From: Serinus canaria | Lineage: Eukaryota > Chordata > Aves > Passeriformes > Fringillidae | Assembly: GCF_022539315.1 (NCBI RefSeq) | Contig: NC_066313.1 | Span: 67,893,934 to 67,957,933 of the forward strand | Length of the DNA stretch: 64,000 nucleotides | Reading direction: 5' to 3' | In this document: positions 11,116 through 23,539 of the stretch, in pieces | Layout: each line of letters opens with the position of its first letter | Position numbering within the stretch: position 1 is the stretch's first letter | Translations under genes and position numbers: made by a program | Notes under the pieces: generated by a model | What the model was told of the DNA's origin: nothing | What the model saw: only the letters and a program-made list of their open reading frames with translations | The model's database searches: none

Positions 11116-13768
11116 GACGGTCTGGATAATTTTCCATCAGAAGATTTTGTCTGCATTTAGAGACTCTAAAGACACTTTTACCCATTTTTCCATCTCCTCT
11201 TTGTGTCCCACTTTTAGTTTACAGCAAGTATATACATCATGGTGAATAAACCCACCACCAATGATACCTAAAGGAATATTTTCTAAGTTCCAGTTCTGAT
11301 GAAGTTGAAGGAATACGTGTAAAATGTATTCTGCTTTGCTCTGTCAGAGACCTGCATCTGATTTGGACTGTTTTGTCTTACTACTTGTTCATACAAAATG
11401 CAAATAACTTGACTTTAAGATGTAAGAATAATATTACCTCATTAGTATTGTTGCCTGTGTGCTTAAATACTGACGCTTAAAAACTGAAGTAGTTTAAGAC
11501 TTAGGCAAATATATTGAGTTTAACAAGTTAACAGGATCATAATTTTAAGAGCAGCATGTTCATGCCACTGTATGTGAAATGGTGTTACCATTTCCATTAC
11601 AAATAATTTAAGTGATTTTACCTCAGTAAGAGAAAAATCAGTAGTCTTACTGCATTTTAAAGAAATTATTATGCTTATGGCATCTTCCAGGCTGAAGGGA
11701 GCACATGATAAAATTTGACATTTTCCTCCAGGGGCTTTAGTAAAGAATCTAGGCATTCAGCTTTAACCAGGCAATTTAAAAAAGTTTCTAAATACTACTT
11801 TAAATGTAAAGTTTATTTAAATGTGATGCAGTTATATGCCAGGATAGGATGATTTTGGATGTATTTCTACAACATACACTGCAATGACTACCACTATTTG
11901 TCAAACAATGAGTGATAAGAGTGGTGTCACTCAGAGGACAAGAGAGAAGTCACAGGAAAGAGAGGATATTTCTTGTTACCAGATTATCCAGAAATCATGG
12001 GTGTGCACTACAAAGGAGAAAACATAATTCCATTACTCTAAAAGAAATACCCAAAACACTTAAAGGTTGATTTATTTGTGTGCTAGTAAAGCTTCTTACT
12101 GATTTCTTCTGAACTACTCTGTTGGCTGAAGCAGACATTTAAATAATTCCTGGATTGTTGCTGAGAGTGAGATGTTTTCAGCATTCTTATCCACATTTCC
12201 TAAAGTCTGGAACCAAAAGAGCAAAAAAAAAAAAAAAAATCAAGAGAAATGGAAGAATGAGCTGTTGTCTGGCAAGCAGGGTTCATGGCTTGGTCTACTT
12301 TTACAAAATAAGCTAGGAATTAGAAATACTTTAACCAAAATAAAGACCTTCCTAAATGCTGAAGGTTCTGCTGGAGCCATCTAAAGTTCAGTGATATGAG
12401 TGCTGTATTTGATTCTAAAGCCTAATTTTTAAAATTCTCACTTTCCTTCATCAAGGTTCTGCAGCAGGATTAATGGAATTGAAGTTAATATGAAAACTTC
12501 ATCATGGCTGTTGAGAAACAAAGCTGGAGTGCTTTGTAGTGGATGAGTTATCATTGGTGAAATGCTACCTGTGTCATTAAAACAATGACACTTTCTGAAT
12601 TTAAACTTGACCTTTTTTTTTTTTTTGGTTCCTGCAGTGTCAATGATTATACAAAAATTGTGCATACCATGCTCTAAAAGAGCAGCAAACACTTCAAATA
12701 AGCTTTGCATTAGGTAAATACTAGGATAAAAAAAAGATCCATAGTGGGCATATCTGGCCTTCACAAAACCTGAGCGATTACTACACTATTCTACATTCCT
12801 TATGAGAGGTTTTAGTTCAGGAAACATGAGGTGTTGTGTTTTTCAAAAATTGGTTTGGAGCTTTTCCCTCTCTTCTAAAGAAACACTGCAAAATCCCATT
12901 TTTTGAAACACCCTTTGTTTTGTCTTAAAGCACAGTCAGTTTCGTCCACTTGGTATGCCCATATCACTTGAAGTGCTATTGTATCTAAAAAATTCAACTT
13001 ATTTCAATCTATTGAAATCAGCATGATCAGATAAGAGGCTTTAATTTGTGGACTTGATGAAGAGCTTATTGGATATCCTCAGAAAACTTTTGCATACCCT
13101 GGGAGGAATGTAGTGCCAAGTTCTTGCACATGTTGCAGGTGAACCACCTAAGGAGCTAAAGGGGCAGACATGCCTTGAAGAAAATAAAGCTTTTGAGGTT
13201 TTTTTTTTTTCATTTTCTCCCCTAACATCTTATTGAGCCTTCAAAAATAGCTGCTGCTTGCTGTACTTTTTGATGTAGTATTCTGTCCCACTGTAATTAT
13301 ATCTGGAATTTATCCTCCACAGTCTTTGAAAATCTCTAACCATATTTCTTGTTTGTGAAATAATCATTCAGGTTTAGGGTTTTAATTTAACACTGATTTT
13401 ATACATTTAGAAGCACTCCATTTCTAATAATTTCTAATCATAGTACATAGAGCTGTGATTAAAATATCTATTCATCTTACTGGAAAGATTACTATGATGT
13501 TAATTTGCCTAGTGTGCAGACTGCTTTTATGCATATAATATAGATTTTTATTAATATCCTATTTAATCTGATTGATGTTTCAGAAGAAACTATCTAATTC
13601 TGAACAAACTCACAAGACATGGTTTTCTCAATTTCAAAAAGTACATTCCCATCTAGTCCTGGCTTTAGGAACATGGCAGCTAATTTTTAACAGTGCTCAT
13701 CAATTCTAACCTGACTCTGATTGTTACAGTTGAGCTTACATATCTGGAGAAGGTCGGAAAGGAAACAA

Positions 13769-13770
<2 letters not shown>

Positions 13771-13804
<34 letters not shown>
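13771..13804 (+). repeat. Uninterrupted run of 34 A
   Basis: A pure A run followed by an A/G-rich stretch to about 13836. A poly(A) tail of a retrocopy would look like this, but the 200 bp upstream show no recognisable transcript or SINE, and I see no clean flanking target duplication. Confidence 0.9.
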
Positions 13805-13806
<2 letters not shown>

Positions 13807-15064
13807 AAAAGGAAAGAAAAGGAGAAATGAAACAAAGCAGATATAGGTTTAGTCAATAGATGGCAGTAAGAGCTAGCAAGAAGCCGGCAGGCTCAGCTCA
13901 GACCTTTAGCACATTAATCATACATAGAGCGAATTCCACACAGTACAAGCTGACAAAGACCTTGCTTTGCTACAATCAATCTTTATTCACCACTAGATTA
14001 CAGTGGTTGGATATACTTGATTGCCTCAGATTCAGGATAAAGCTTATAAAAAACTATATATGTAATCGGCTTAAATTTTTGCTATTGTATTTTAGATTTT
14101 GTTTTTATTTTAAATTGAGCTTTGGATGAAATTGGTCTATTCTTATCTCTGCTATGTGACCAGACAGTCCATCTGTAACCTTGACTGAGAAGTTATAATT
14201 TTAATGTTTGGCTCAGGAATGTTTGAAGTTTCATTCTAGTATTTACAAAGGGAAGTATGCAGCTAATAGACTGCAGCTGAAGGAGAACTGTCTAAGCTCA
14301 CTTGTCTTTATTCCAAGTCTTTTACTGCTGTGTCTGTGCCCTAAGCTGCAATAGCACCACAATTGTGAACTAAATGCTGTATTGCACTGCTGAATCCATT
14401 TTGTACGGCTCTATTCTCTGGTCTCATTTTCTCTTTCAAAAAGTCAGAATGTATCAAGGATGTTCACTTTGGAAAGTCAGCAATGCAAACATTCTCCTAA
14501 CGTACACTTGACAACATGAACTGCATATGCATATTTCAAAAAAAAAGAGGAAAAAATGGTATAAGGATGCAGATTTTGTTTGCATTTCATTCTATAATGA
14601 AAAAACTTATTTAGAAATTTATATTTAGGTTTGTGCAATCTTGCAGATTTGAACTGCTTAGTTTATATAAAATTGAACTCCGTGTTATATTTCTTTATTT
14701 GGCTCTATTTGTGCGATCTATGTACTTGTGTAGCAGTTCCATGATGTTTGGTTATTTAACATCCCTTTCTTCATGAAAGAAATATCTGCTAGTTCTCTGC
14801 TTCTCATTTAGTAATGCAAATATGCAAAACAATAAAAAAAATATATAATCCTAAAACATCTTGCTGCATGTGGTGGTACATTGTATTTTCTCATAATAAC
14901 ACCTAGATAACATTCTGTAAGATTAAAAAAATACTAACTTATCAAATGTTAGAATAGAAATTATTTGTTCTATTCAGTTATAACTGCAGAGGTTGATGTG
15001 GGGTACAAGAGAGAAAATAATCACCTTATTATTTAAGAGAGAAAGTCTATTGAAACACACGCAG

Positions 15065-15080
15065 AGATAGATAGATAGAT

Positions 15081-15175
<95 letters not shown>
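15065..15175. repeat. (GATA)n microsatellite
   Basis: About 110 bp of GATA/ATAG units with one early phase shift near 15081 and otherwise perfect, more than 25 units. Perfect arrays of this length are normally highly length-polymorphic. Confidence 0.95.
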
Positions 15176-15176
<1 letters not shown>

Positions 15177-17539
15177 TTGTATGTAATTAGAGATAGTGAC
15201 AGGATAAGAATTCTTCTAGTACTTTTTCAATATTAGGACTCTCTACAGGGCTTCTGAGTACCTGCCTTTTCTGTTTGATGCTTCCTTTAAAAACTCAGCT
15301 GCCACAGTTCAAATGCAAATGTACAAGTGAATAAGCACCTTCCTCCAACCCCTCTCCCTGGGCTACAATGCTGTTTTATATTCTGCTGAAATCAGCTGAA
15401 GTGTGTCATACTGGCATAGAAAGAAAACAACAGGTGGTGATTTCAGATTTCCCAGGTGAGAACTGCAATCAGTTGATCAAACTGCAATTGCTTTTTACTC
15501 CGGGGTAAACACAAATATATTTGGGTTGTTTGTCGGGGTGTTGTTTCACTGGGGTCCGGTTACTTCTGAGATCATCAGCCTAAAATACATCTCCTATAAA
15601 GGCAGATAATGTTGTCCTTTTGCCAAGGACACCCACGTAAGTCACAGTGTTCTGTGCATGCCTTGGCTGTAGAAAAATCGTCTGCTTTAACTCTTTGAGA
15701 AATAAATATATTTTACTGACAACTTCTCCATTCTAACATCGGTGAATTGTTTGTTTTTCTTTATTCTTTTATTTGTCACTTTGTCATTAAAGGGTGCATT
15801 CCTTAAAAAAAAAAAAAAAAGCAAAAAGCAAAAAAGCCTTGCTGATCAATTACCAAAGAAAATACACAATAGAATTTTACTAAAACCTGTGATTTATTAG
15901 TTGCAAGTATGAGGAGTATTGAGCAACTTGAAATCTAATACTTTGGTTCGTTTATTTTGAGTTTTTTTATTTGTTTGGGTTTTGGAGTTTTTTGTGTTTT
16001 CCTTTTCCAAGTGATTGGTAGGCTGTGAAAAATCTCCATTCGTTTTCTTGATTAATACAGGAAAATATTACCTTTGTTTCTCCACCAGCATGAAGGTTGA
16101 CACAGACAACATTTCAAAGAGAAGAATGATAAATAGTATTTTTTGACAAAACTGTTGATGCTGGGCTGAAAAGGAGGAATGAAATACTATCATATTATCA
16201 ACACTTTGTAGGAAGATCTTTTATTTTTTTTTTAATTTAGGGGGTTTTCTGTTAGCATGTTTGTTTGTTTTTTAAATTTGTTTTACACCATCAGAATGTC
16301 TGGGGCTTGAGTCTCTTTAAGAAAATGTAAAAATCTCACTAATACCACTCCTGAATTTATTATCACAGCTTGAAATTGGTTGGAATTGCGAAGGTCAGCA
16401 GATCAGAGTGCACTTCATTAAGTTTATATGAGCAAAAATAATCACATGGATTGAAATTTATTCCACCTTATTAATTCAGAATGTAATCAGATAAATATGG
16501 GCTTAAAAGCTTCTTTGTTTAACCCCAAATTCAAAAAGCTTTTCTGCTAGGAACTTGTTAGGATGAAGATATTAAAAGTCATCTTCTTCTCCATTGCAGG
16601 CTTTGTATGGCAATATTATAATGCTCAGGAAAGAGGTGTGTTTATAATGTTAATTTAGTTCTCTTTAGTATCAGAACTTCAGAGCTAGTGACAAAATGAT
16701 GTAACAAGTTAATAGTGTCTGAAAAGAACAAAGTAAATAATGCCTTACAGTTCAAGCAATATCAATACTTTTAAATATTAAAAAGGTAAAAGACAAGTAA
16801 TTCCAGTCTGAAAATCCACCTTGAGTATTTGGCAATGAAAGAAAATACAGAAGAAAAGAGAGAACTGCAAGTACAAAGAGACTATAGAGAAGTGATTGTC
16901 ATGTAGCATTCCAAATTAAGGAATTAGTCTCAGTGTTCCTCTTTATTTCAATATAGTAAAACAATCAACTCACTATCAAGAAAATTTATTTTTTACAAAA
17001 TGAAGGTTCAGGTATCAACAGCATGAAATTATATAATTATTTTATCAAAGAGAAAATATTTGAAGCTTCATTAGTCCTTCTGAGAAAATGATACAACTTT
17101 TTAATCAAACACGAAGGCACTTGCTGCAATAACCTCCTGCAATAACTTCACGTGACTGAATTGACAGTCCTTTATATACACAGTTCTTTGTGTTGAATGC
17201 CCTTGTTAAGACAGGTAACTTAGCAGTAGAAAATACCTTTCTCCACCTGTTGGCCAGTGTATTCATCCATCATTTGTGAAATATACTATTTTTGATTTAG
17301 ACAGAAAAATTCCTTGTAATAGTGTATTGAAACGATTGTGACTGGTTAGGTTGTTACAAGACTCACAGAAACAAAATATGGTATAGTTGTGATTAGTTAT
17401 TTTTGCTTGTAGAAACCAGAGTATCCAGGCTGCCTGCTTGCAAAAACAATTCATTTTTAAGTGGTATTCTCTGATGACAGTATGGGCTGGGTCTGGGACA
17501 AAAGTGGATAATAAAGCAGGTGGGAGAATGGATTCAAAA

Positions 17540-18300
17540 GGTCAACTGAATAAACTGGCTCACAATTCCTAGTGATGCCTCATAGGGATCAATACCAGGA
17601 TCAGTTGCATTCAGCAACATTTATAAGGGCTACCCTGCTCCCTCAATGAGCTTGTTGAAGATACCCAGCTGGGGGAAGCTGCTGACACTCTGGAGCTTAG
17701 GACTGATACCCAGGGTGACCTGAACAACCAGAAGAAGTGAGCCAGTAGAAAGGTTCCAACATCACCAGATGTAAATGCCCTGCAACAGGGAAGAAAGGAG
17801 CCCCTGAGACAGTGCAGGATGGGGACTGGTTGGCAGGAAAGCCACATTTCTGAAAAAATACCCGGGCTCAACAATAAATTGAAAGCGTCAGGAATGTGCC
17901 CTTGTAGTAAAGAAGGCCAAATACACCATGGGAGGAACTAGCAAGAATGAGCCTAATAGATCAAAGCATGCCATTATTCCCTCCTAGAACTTGTGAGATT
18001 GTATTGAACATATGATTCTGCCTTTGATTCTACCCATTCTAGGAAAGACATTAACATAGTGGAGGGAGTACAAGCGGAGTCCACCAACAGCAGGAGCTGG
18101 AACACATGATGCAGAAGAAGATGAAGAAATTTGGTTTGTTCAACCTTACAAAGGGAAAGCTGACAGGGGGATCTTATATTTTTCAAGCCTCTAAGGAAAG
18201 AGTGTGAAGAAGAGAGAGTTAAACTTTTCTCAGAATTTCACAGCAGAAGAATGGGAGGAAACATATTCAGATTGGAATATGGAACATTCTCAGTAAAACA
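17540..18300 (+). mobile_element. Old CR1 LINE fragment, plus strand
   Basis: The order of blocks follows the 3' part of an avian CR1. There is a GGATCAATACCAGGATCAG block at 17587, equivalent to the 'GGSILGP' reverse-transcriptase region. Then come GAAGATACCCAGCTGGGG, and further down CATGATGCAGAAGAAGATGAAG and TTTGGTTTGTTCAACC-like blocks of the ORF2 C-terminal end. The last piece is a GGGAGGAAACATATTCAGATTGGAATATGG-like segment near 18252. Many indels and stops break ORF2 and the RT catalytic motif is not readable. CR1 elements are usually 5' truncated. The two edges are approximate. Confidence 0.7.
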
Positions 18301-20365
18301 AAAAATCAGAGGGGTTACTTTAACAGCAATCAAAAATCATGCTATATTTCCTGCAGATCCTGTGGAATATCTATCCTTTAAACACATTCAGAATTTTACT
18401 AGAAAAGGCTCTAAACAATGTTCTTTAACTATATGAGTCTATAATTTTTTTATGATGGGTTTAAACTAGAAATCCTTTGGAGGTACATTCTGAGTTTAGA
18501 GAGGGAAACTGCATTTGCTGGTTCTGCATGTGAGAACTTGGGCTGGAGGGAAAAAAGAGCTGTTTCTGCTCCTCTGAGCAAGAGAGATCCAAGTGAAGAT
18601 GGTGAGGAGTTTTCAGAGGTGGGGTTTTAGAAATGCCGGGACAATAAAGCTTTATCAAAAGCAAGTGCTAACTGTTTCTGTGAGCAGAAAACAGTCTCTG
18701 GTGTATTGAAACAACATATTTCTATACTGTGACTCAGTGGAGCATATTTTGATTTTACTTTATGATTAATGAGTTGCTTGTGAAGATCACACCACATATT
18801 ACTGAACTGCATTCTTTAAAGATTTGGTGTGTTCCTCTCGGCATCTATAATTACTACAAATATTATGAGAGCATGTCTCTTACGTAAAGGAATACCATAT
18901 GTACAAAAATATCCTACTGTTTGAAGTGCCAGGTTCAATAACAATTAGTCTGCACATAATTCCATATGCATATACTGTTGATAACTGGCAACTTGAATCT
19001 ATCCCATTGGGATAAGGAAGACTTTGAAAAAAATGAAGTTAGAATTGCAGTAGATTGGAAAGGTACATACTCAGCTTTCTTGTTCTCTACCATTTTATTG
19101 CCATCAGTCTTGGACATCACTTTTTTTGCCTAAATGTCATTGGAGACCCTTTAGGTATCCAAAATATTCACCCAGAGCTCACAAGTATGAGAGAAGACTT
19201 AAGAGGAGACACATATCTTTCTGAGCAGCAACTTGAAATCTGAAAGACTTCCCCATAGTACCTAAAGCTACCCCAGGTAAAATACTCAGGCAGCTGATTC
19301 TCATATTTCCTCTTCTATGCTTTTAATCTCGTTTTAGATGTAAGCTCCTTAGAGGTCTTGGTTAGTTCTTTCAACTATTACTATTAGTCCAGCCACTGTG
19401 AATGTCTGAATGTCTGAGCTGGGAGATAAAGTTGCACAGCTTTCCAGTGAGATCAAGCCTGCTTTTGTCCTTATTAGTTTGAAAAATCTCAAAGGCAAGA
19501 GAAAACACTGTTTTTTCCAGAAAACACCCAGTAGCCTGTTGTTGCTGTCAGAGCAAATGTTTCTAACAATATGGTGGGAGATGAAACCTCAGACTTAGTG
19601 TTTTACTGAACAATACAATAAAGGTATTTTGGAGTGTGAATATAAACTACATGGAAAATTGGAAGCAGCAGCTTATATTGAAGGGAAAAGATTTTCCTTT
19701 TGATGCTGATAGCATAAGATAATAAATTGTGCATTATGATAAAACAAAAAGAAATGCATTCCAAATTAACCATATAAAAGTCTGGGGTTTACACCTTTTT
19801 GATCAACTAGATCCTAATTTGTGTCTCAAGCTTTTAAGGCTCCCGGGGCAGAATAGCATTTAATATATTCAACAGAAGAAAAAGTACTGTGGAAAACATA
19901 AATATAAGAAGTGCAAGCTGACTTCTCTATTAAGGCCTTAGGGATTTTACACATTCCTTATATATTTTCTTACAGTGACATTTGGATAAAATATATTAAA
20001 AAAAGTGAGAAGAAACTAGCATTCCCTATTTCAGAGGTATATAACTTTTCTTTCCATTCTTTCTCTCCCTTCTTCTGTATTCTTATCCCTTTAAGTCCCT
20101 TGTAGTAGGATGTTGTCTTTGTGAGCAGTACTCTAGGTTTTTTGTTGTTTGATAAATGTTTTCAACCTGAAATTCATACTTTTTGGGCAACCAGTATGGG
20201 CTAGCTATAAGCTTTGCATAAAAATTATTTAACTGTCTATGAGAAAATATGTTTATGACTGCTGTGTATCATACTGAACTCAAAGTTAGTATACTTTCTA
20301 CTATAAGCCCATTACTGCCACTTTCCATGAAAAAGGGCCAGGAGCACACAATCCTGAATGACTGC
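18301..20365. other. Unique AT-rich DNA, no gene seen
   Basis: No recognisable gene, RNA or mobile element. The open frames here are all under 70 codons with no motif. Confidence 0.6.
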
Positions 20366-20795
20366 TGTGGTGTGTTGACCTCATCTGTCTGCAGGCACAC
20401 ACCTGGCTGCTCTCTCACGCCCCCTTCTCATCAGATAAAAAGGAAGAAAACAAGACAAAAGAGATTTATAGTTGAGATAAAGACAGGGAGATAACATCAC
20501 GTGAGAAAAAATAAATTTACTTGATAAAAATTTATTTAGTTTATTGTAAATTAAAATAGTTTGGACAGTGAGAAATGAGGACAAAAAACACCTTTCCTCC
20601 CTGCACGCTTTACTCAGAATCGGTTAGAACTTTGTTCTTCACCACTTTGCCTTTCCCTTCCTCCAAGCTAAGAGGAACAAAAGGAATCGGGGTTGGGAGG
20701 TGCAGTCAGTACATAATGGTTCCTTTCTACCTGTCATTATTATTTCTGCTTTTCCCCAGTTCCAGTGTGTGTTCTGCAGGGGAAGGCCAGTCTGA
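20366..20795 (-). mobile_element. 3' part of an avian ERV LTR, minus strand
   Basis: The left edge begins TGTGGTGTGTTGACC, the complement of the GGTCAACCCACCACA 3' terminus of the same LTR family as 31417-32623. It continues through blocks equivalent to the TCAGCAGGACAGGGAGAG, GAGATAAAGACAGGGAG and TTTATTGTAAATTAAA segments. It then stops about 430 bp in, so the 5' two-thirds of the LTR are missing. Several CpGs remain, suggesting it is less decayed than the 31.4-kb copy. It abuts a CR1 fragment on the plus strand. Confidence 0.7.
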
Positions 20796-20814
20796 CTGAA
20801 TGAAGATCTTTGGC

Positions 20815-21240
20815 TTGAACTCAGGAGAAAAAAGAGAGTGCATCACCTTTGGACAAAGAGCAGGCAACTTGGGAGGACTACAACAGTGTCATGAGTTTAT
20901 ATAAACTTAGAAGGTCCAAAGCCCAGCTAGAATTTCTTCTGGCCAGTGTCATAAAAGACAATGAAAAAATTTTTTAAAAATACATCAACAACAAAAACAC
21001 GGCTGGGGAGTATCTTCATCATTTACTGTCTGCCTGGGGAAACACAGTGATAAAGGATGAGGAAAAGGCTGAGAAACTTAATGCCTTCTTTGCCTCAGAC
21101 TTTTAGAGCAAGACTAGTTATTCTCAGGGTACCCAGCCTCATGAGCTATAAGAAAAGAACAGGGAACAGAATGAAGCCACTATAATCCAAGGGGACATGA
21201 TACACCACAACAGTCCATGGGGTCAGATGGGATCCACCCA
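20815..21240 (+). mobile_element. CR1 LINE ORF2 fragment (upstream of RT), plus strand
   Basis: The segment matches the CR1 ORF2 region between the endonuclease and the reverse transcriptase. Recognisable strings include GGTCCAAAGCCCAGCTAGA, AAAGACAATGAAAAAA, ACAACAAAAACACGGC, GATGAGGAAAAGGCTGAG, TTAATGCCTTCTTTGCCTC, TTATTCTCAGGGTACCCAG and GATGGGATCCACCC. The reading frame is broken by stops and indels (for example a TAG in the TTTAGAGC stretch). It ends abruptly at the WDP-like segment just before the RT domain. It is truncated at both ends and non-functional. Confidence 0.8.
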
Positions 21241-22917
21241 TCTGTAGAGTACTGTAGAGTATGTGGATTTCACTCTTACGCGCAGGTTCTGAATATTTCT
21301 CATGGATTCAAAGTCTACTTCATAAATCTCTCCATTCTTATCAAATGCTACCTCAATTCAGGAACCAAATGAAGGTAGAATCCTCAATTCATCACGGAAA
21401 ATGATGCCTGCTTCTTGAATCTCAGTTTTTGGATCCCTTGGTGAACAAATAATAAAGTGATTGACATTTCAGAAATCCTAGCTGACAGACCTACAGTGAC
21501 TTGGGAAATCAAATTTTCAGTATGTACTGCTTCAAATGTATCAAGTAATCAGCTTATTCCTTCTGAAGAAAACCAAAATAATGACATACACAAGTGATTT
21601 TTTCACTGGACCAAAGACCTGATGTTGCTTTCAACAGCAACCATATTACAATGCAATTCTGAATTCTCAACTTAGTTTGATTTACTTCTACCTGAGAGGG
21701 CTGTAAATCCCTAGATTGTTCTGTAGAACATGCAATTTTGTTAAGTATTCTATGAATATCACAGAATAAGATAAGATGCATAAAGACTTTTTTTTCTCTG
21801 CCATAGATATTTCTTGGGAAGCGCATGAAATGTTTATTTCAACACAATAAATATCTTTCTAAGGGCTAAAGTAAAACTCCATCTGTCATTTTCTCTTTTG
21901 GCATTAAAAGTTTATTGAGACACTTCCTGAGGGCTTTCCACATAGATACATCCTGACACCTTTATGCAATATTCCTGGATGATTCAGATTCTCTGTGAAC
22001 TTGTGCCTACTTTGTCCTTCTCTCTGCACTTCCTCTGTTTAGGCTGCCTTTTATGCTGCTATCTACTCTTTGACAGGTAATGCAACTTAACTTGCACAAC
22101 AAGTTATTTACCCCAAAATGAAAGCCCAGTTATAACTTCAAAAGTTGAAACTCATAAAAGATGGAAAGCGTTTCCTCCATAACTCTTTCCTTTTTTTTTT
22201 TTATGAACAACTTTAATTTAAAGTCTACACTTTCTGCAAATATCAGCTATAACTTTCTCATCTGAAAAATAGCTGACAAATTAGCAGTTAAAGTGTCATA
22301 TACTTCAGAGAACACATGGCAGTTATTAAAATTCATAAGAACTTCACAGTGGTCACAGATCATGTGTCTTTCATCTGCGCAATGCTCGGCACAATTTTCC
22401 TCAGACATTAAGAGAAGAATTTCTTCAATCCACTCTGCTCAGAGCATATGCTTTTTACTTGACTTCTGGAAAGTGAGCCTGTATAGGAGCTGTGACTCAT
22501 TGTAAAGCTCAGTGGGGACAGGAGGCAAAAATTGAACTTGTATCATGCTCTGAGTTCTTAATGAACTAGCAGCAACAGCCTGTCTGCTTATCAAAGTGCA
22601 ATGTTTTCTCTTCCTGGCTTAATCAATTTGTGTGTTAATGTTCCTTGCTGACCTGCCAACCTAGCATCTGTCTGGTACACTCACCTTCCATTGCAATAAT
22701 CTAATCTATAAGTACCAAAGTATAAAAGGCCATTGAAAAACTGACACAAAGGGAATTTATATTAGATTTTTATACAATGCAAAAACAAAATAGCAGTAGC
22801 TGAGAGAGAAGGCTACAAAATACTGCATCAGTAAAAATCTTCTATTTAGGATTCTGCAGTATTATACCACAGTTGATACCTGCTTTAGTGGTTTATAAAT
22901 CTGCTGACATTAGGTCT
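21241..22917. other. Unique AT-rich DNA, no gene seen
   Basis: No supported gene or element. A T run lies near 22192-22202. The AGGTCT at 22912-22917 is the left target duplication of the adjacent solo LTR. Confidence 0.6.
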
Positions 22918-23312
22918 TGTAGGAACTCAGGACATCCCTTTGGGAGCCCGGAGTTGCCGGGACCCATGCCAGGGGGCTCAGAGGCCCTGGCACACAGCCC
23001 AGAACAGCAGTGGGTTTGATTAGAAACCCTGGAGCAAATTGCCACCTTTACATGAAGATCTAATAGCCACAGCAGTTTAAATAGTGTAATAATAAAGTTA
23101 TCACAGGGTGTAAATGTAGGTTTTGGGATTTTTAGTATAGGGGTTTTTGGGGACAAGATGGAAGGATTTGGGTGTGTCTAGCCTTTCTTCTTCTTCTTTT
23201 CTACCTCCATCTTCACTGGTGATGTTGGCACTTTTAGACTGGTTAGCTCACTGTCTGACATAGATGATAGATATTGGAAAGTAATTGTAAATATTGTACA
23301 GGTAGTTTGTAG

Positions 23313-23320
23313 TATATAAA
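23313..23320 (+). promoter_or_regulatory. TATA box of the solo LTR
   Basis: TATATAAA lies in the 3' part of the LTR, upstream of the AATAAA signal, where an LTR core promoter is expected. Activity cannot be judged from sequence. Confidence 0.65.
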
Positions 23321-23414
23321 GATAACACCGCCCTGGGGGCAGGCAGAGTGACTCTGGCTGTCCTGCTGAGCAGACCTTGGCTGGACAGGAGAAAGAATTT
23401 TATAGATAAGATAC

Positions 23415-23420
23415 AATAAA
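23415..23420 (+). terminator. Polyadenylation signal of the solo LTR
   Basis: AATAAA lies downstream of the LTR TATA box at the spacing of an R region. It could end LTR-initiated transcripts or act on host read-through transcripts. Confidence 0.6.
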
Positions 23421-23539
23421 CAACTTTGAGACCAAGAAATGAAGAGCCCTGACTCCTTATTCAGGCGCTGGGCTGGGAAGGGAGACTTTCGAACTTTTCT
23501 TGGGGTCACTCTGACCAGCTAGAGACCCCAACAAGGTCT

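Larger units (their letters stand above)
11116..17539. other. Unique AT-rich DNA, no gene seen
   Basis: No gene or RNA gene recognised. It contains A runs near 12223-12239, 13771-13804 and 15805-15820 and a GATA array at 15065-15175. The stretch about 15480-15680 keeps several CpG dinucleotides and looks slightly different in composition from its flanks, but I could not assign it. Confidence 0.55.
22918..23533 (+). mobile_element. Well-preserved solo LTR, ERVK-like, plus strand
   Basis: The 616-bp element starts TGTAGGAACTC and ends GACCCCAACA, so it has the canonical TG...CA ends. A perfect 6-bp duplication flanks it. It carries a TATATAAA box at 23313-23320 and an AATAAA polyadenylation signal at 23415-23420, about 95 bp apart, as expected for the U3 promoter and the R region. 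Several CpGs survive (for example near 22949, 23329 and 23465), which argues for a fairly recent insertion. There is no internal retroviral sequence, so it formed by recombination between the two LTRs of a provirus. Orientation comes from the TATA and AATAAA order. I recall very similar LTRs in songbird genomes. Open frames inside it are incidental. Confidence 0.9.
22912..23539. repeat. 6-bp target site duplication AGGTCT flanking the solo LTR
   Basis: AGGTCT occurs at 22912-22917 and again at 23534-23539, immediately outside the TG and CA ends of the LTR. A 6-bp duplication is the usual integrase footprint of class II (ERVK, betaretrovirus-like) elements. Confidence 0.85.

Noticed and set aside
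15065..15175. Regular repeats considered as a CRISPR-like array
   Set aside because: Tetranucleotide units without spacers in a vertebrate sequence; a plain microsatellite.
17611..17874. 87-codon minus-strand frame with Ser-rich sequence
   Set aside because: Antisense of the old plus-strand CR1 fragment.
21740..21775. ATTCTATGAATATCACAGAATAAG considered as a CR1 tail
   Set aside because: It resembles the ATTCTATG / ATCACAGAAT words but no CR1 3' UTR adjoins it on either side.
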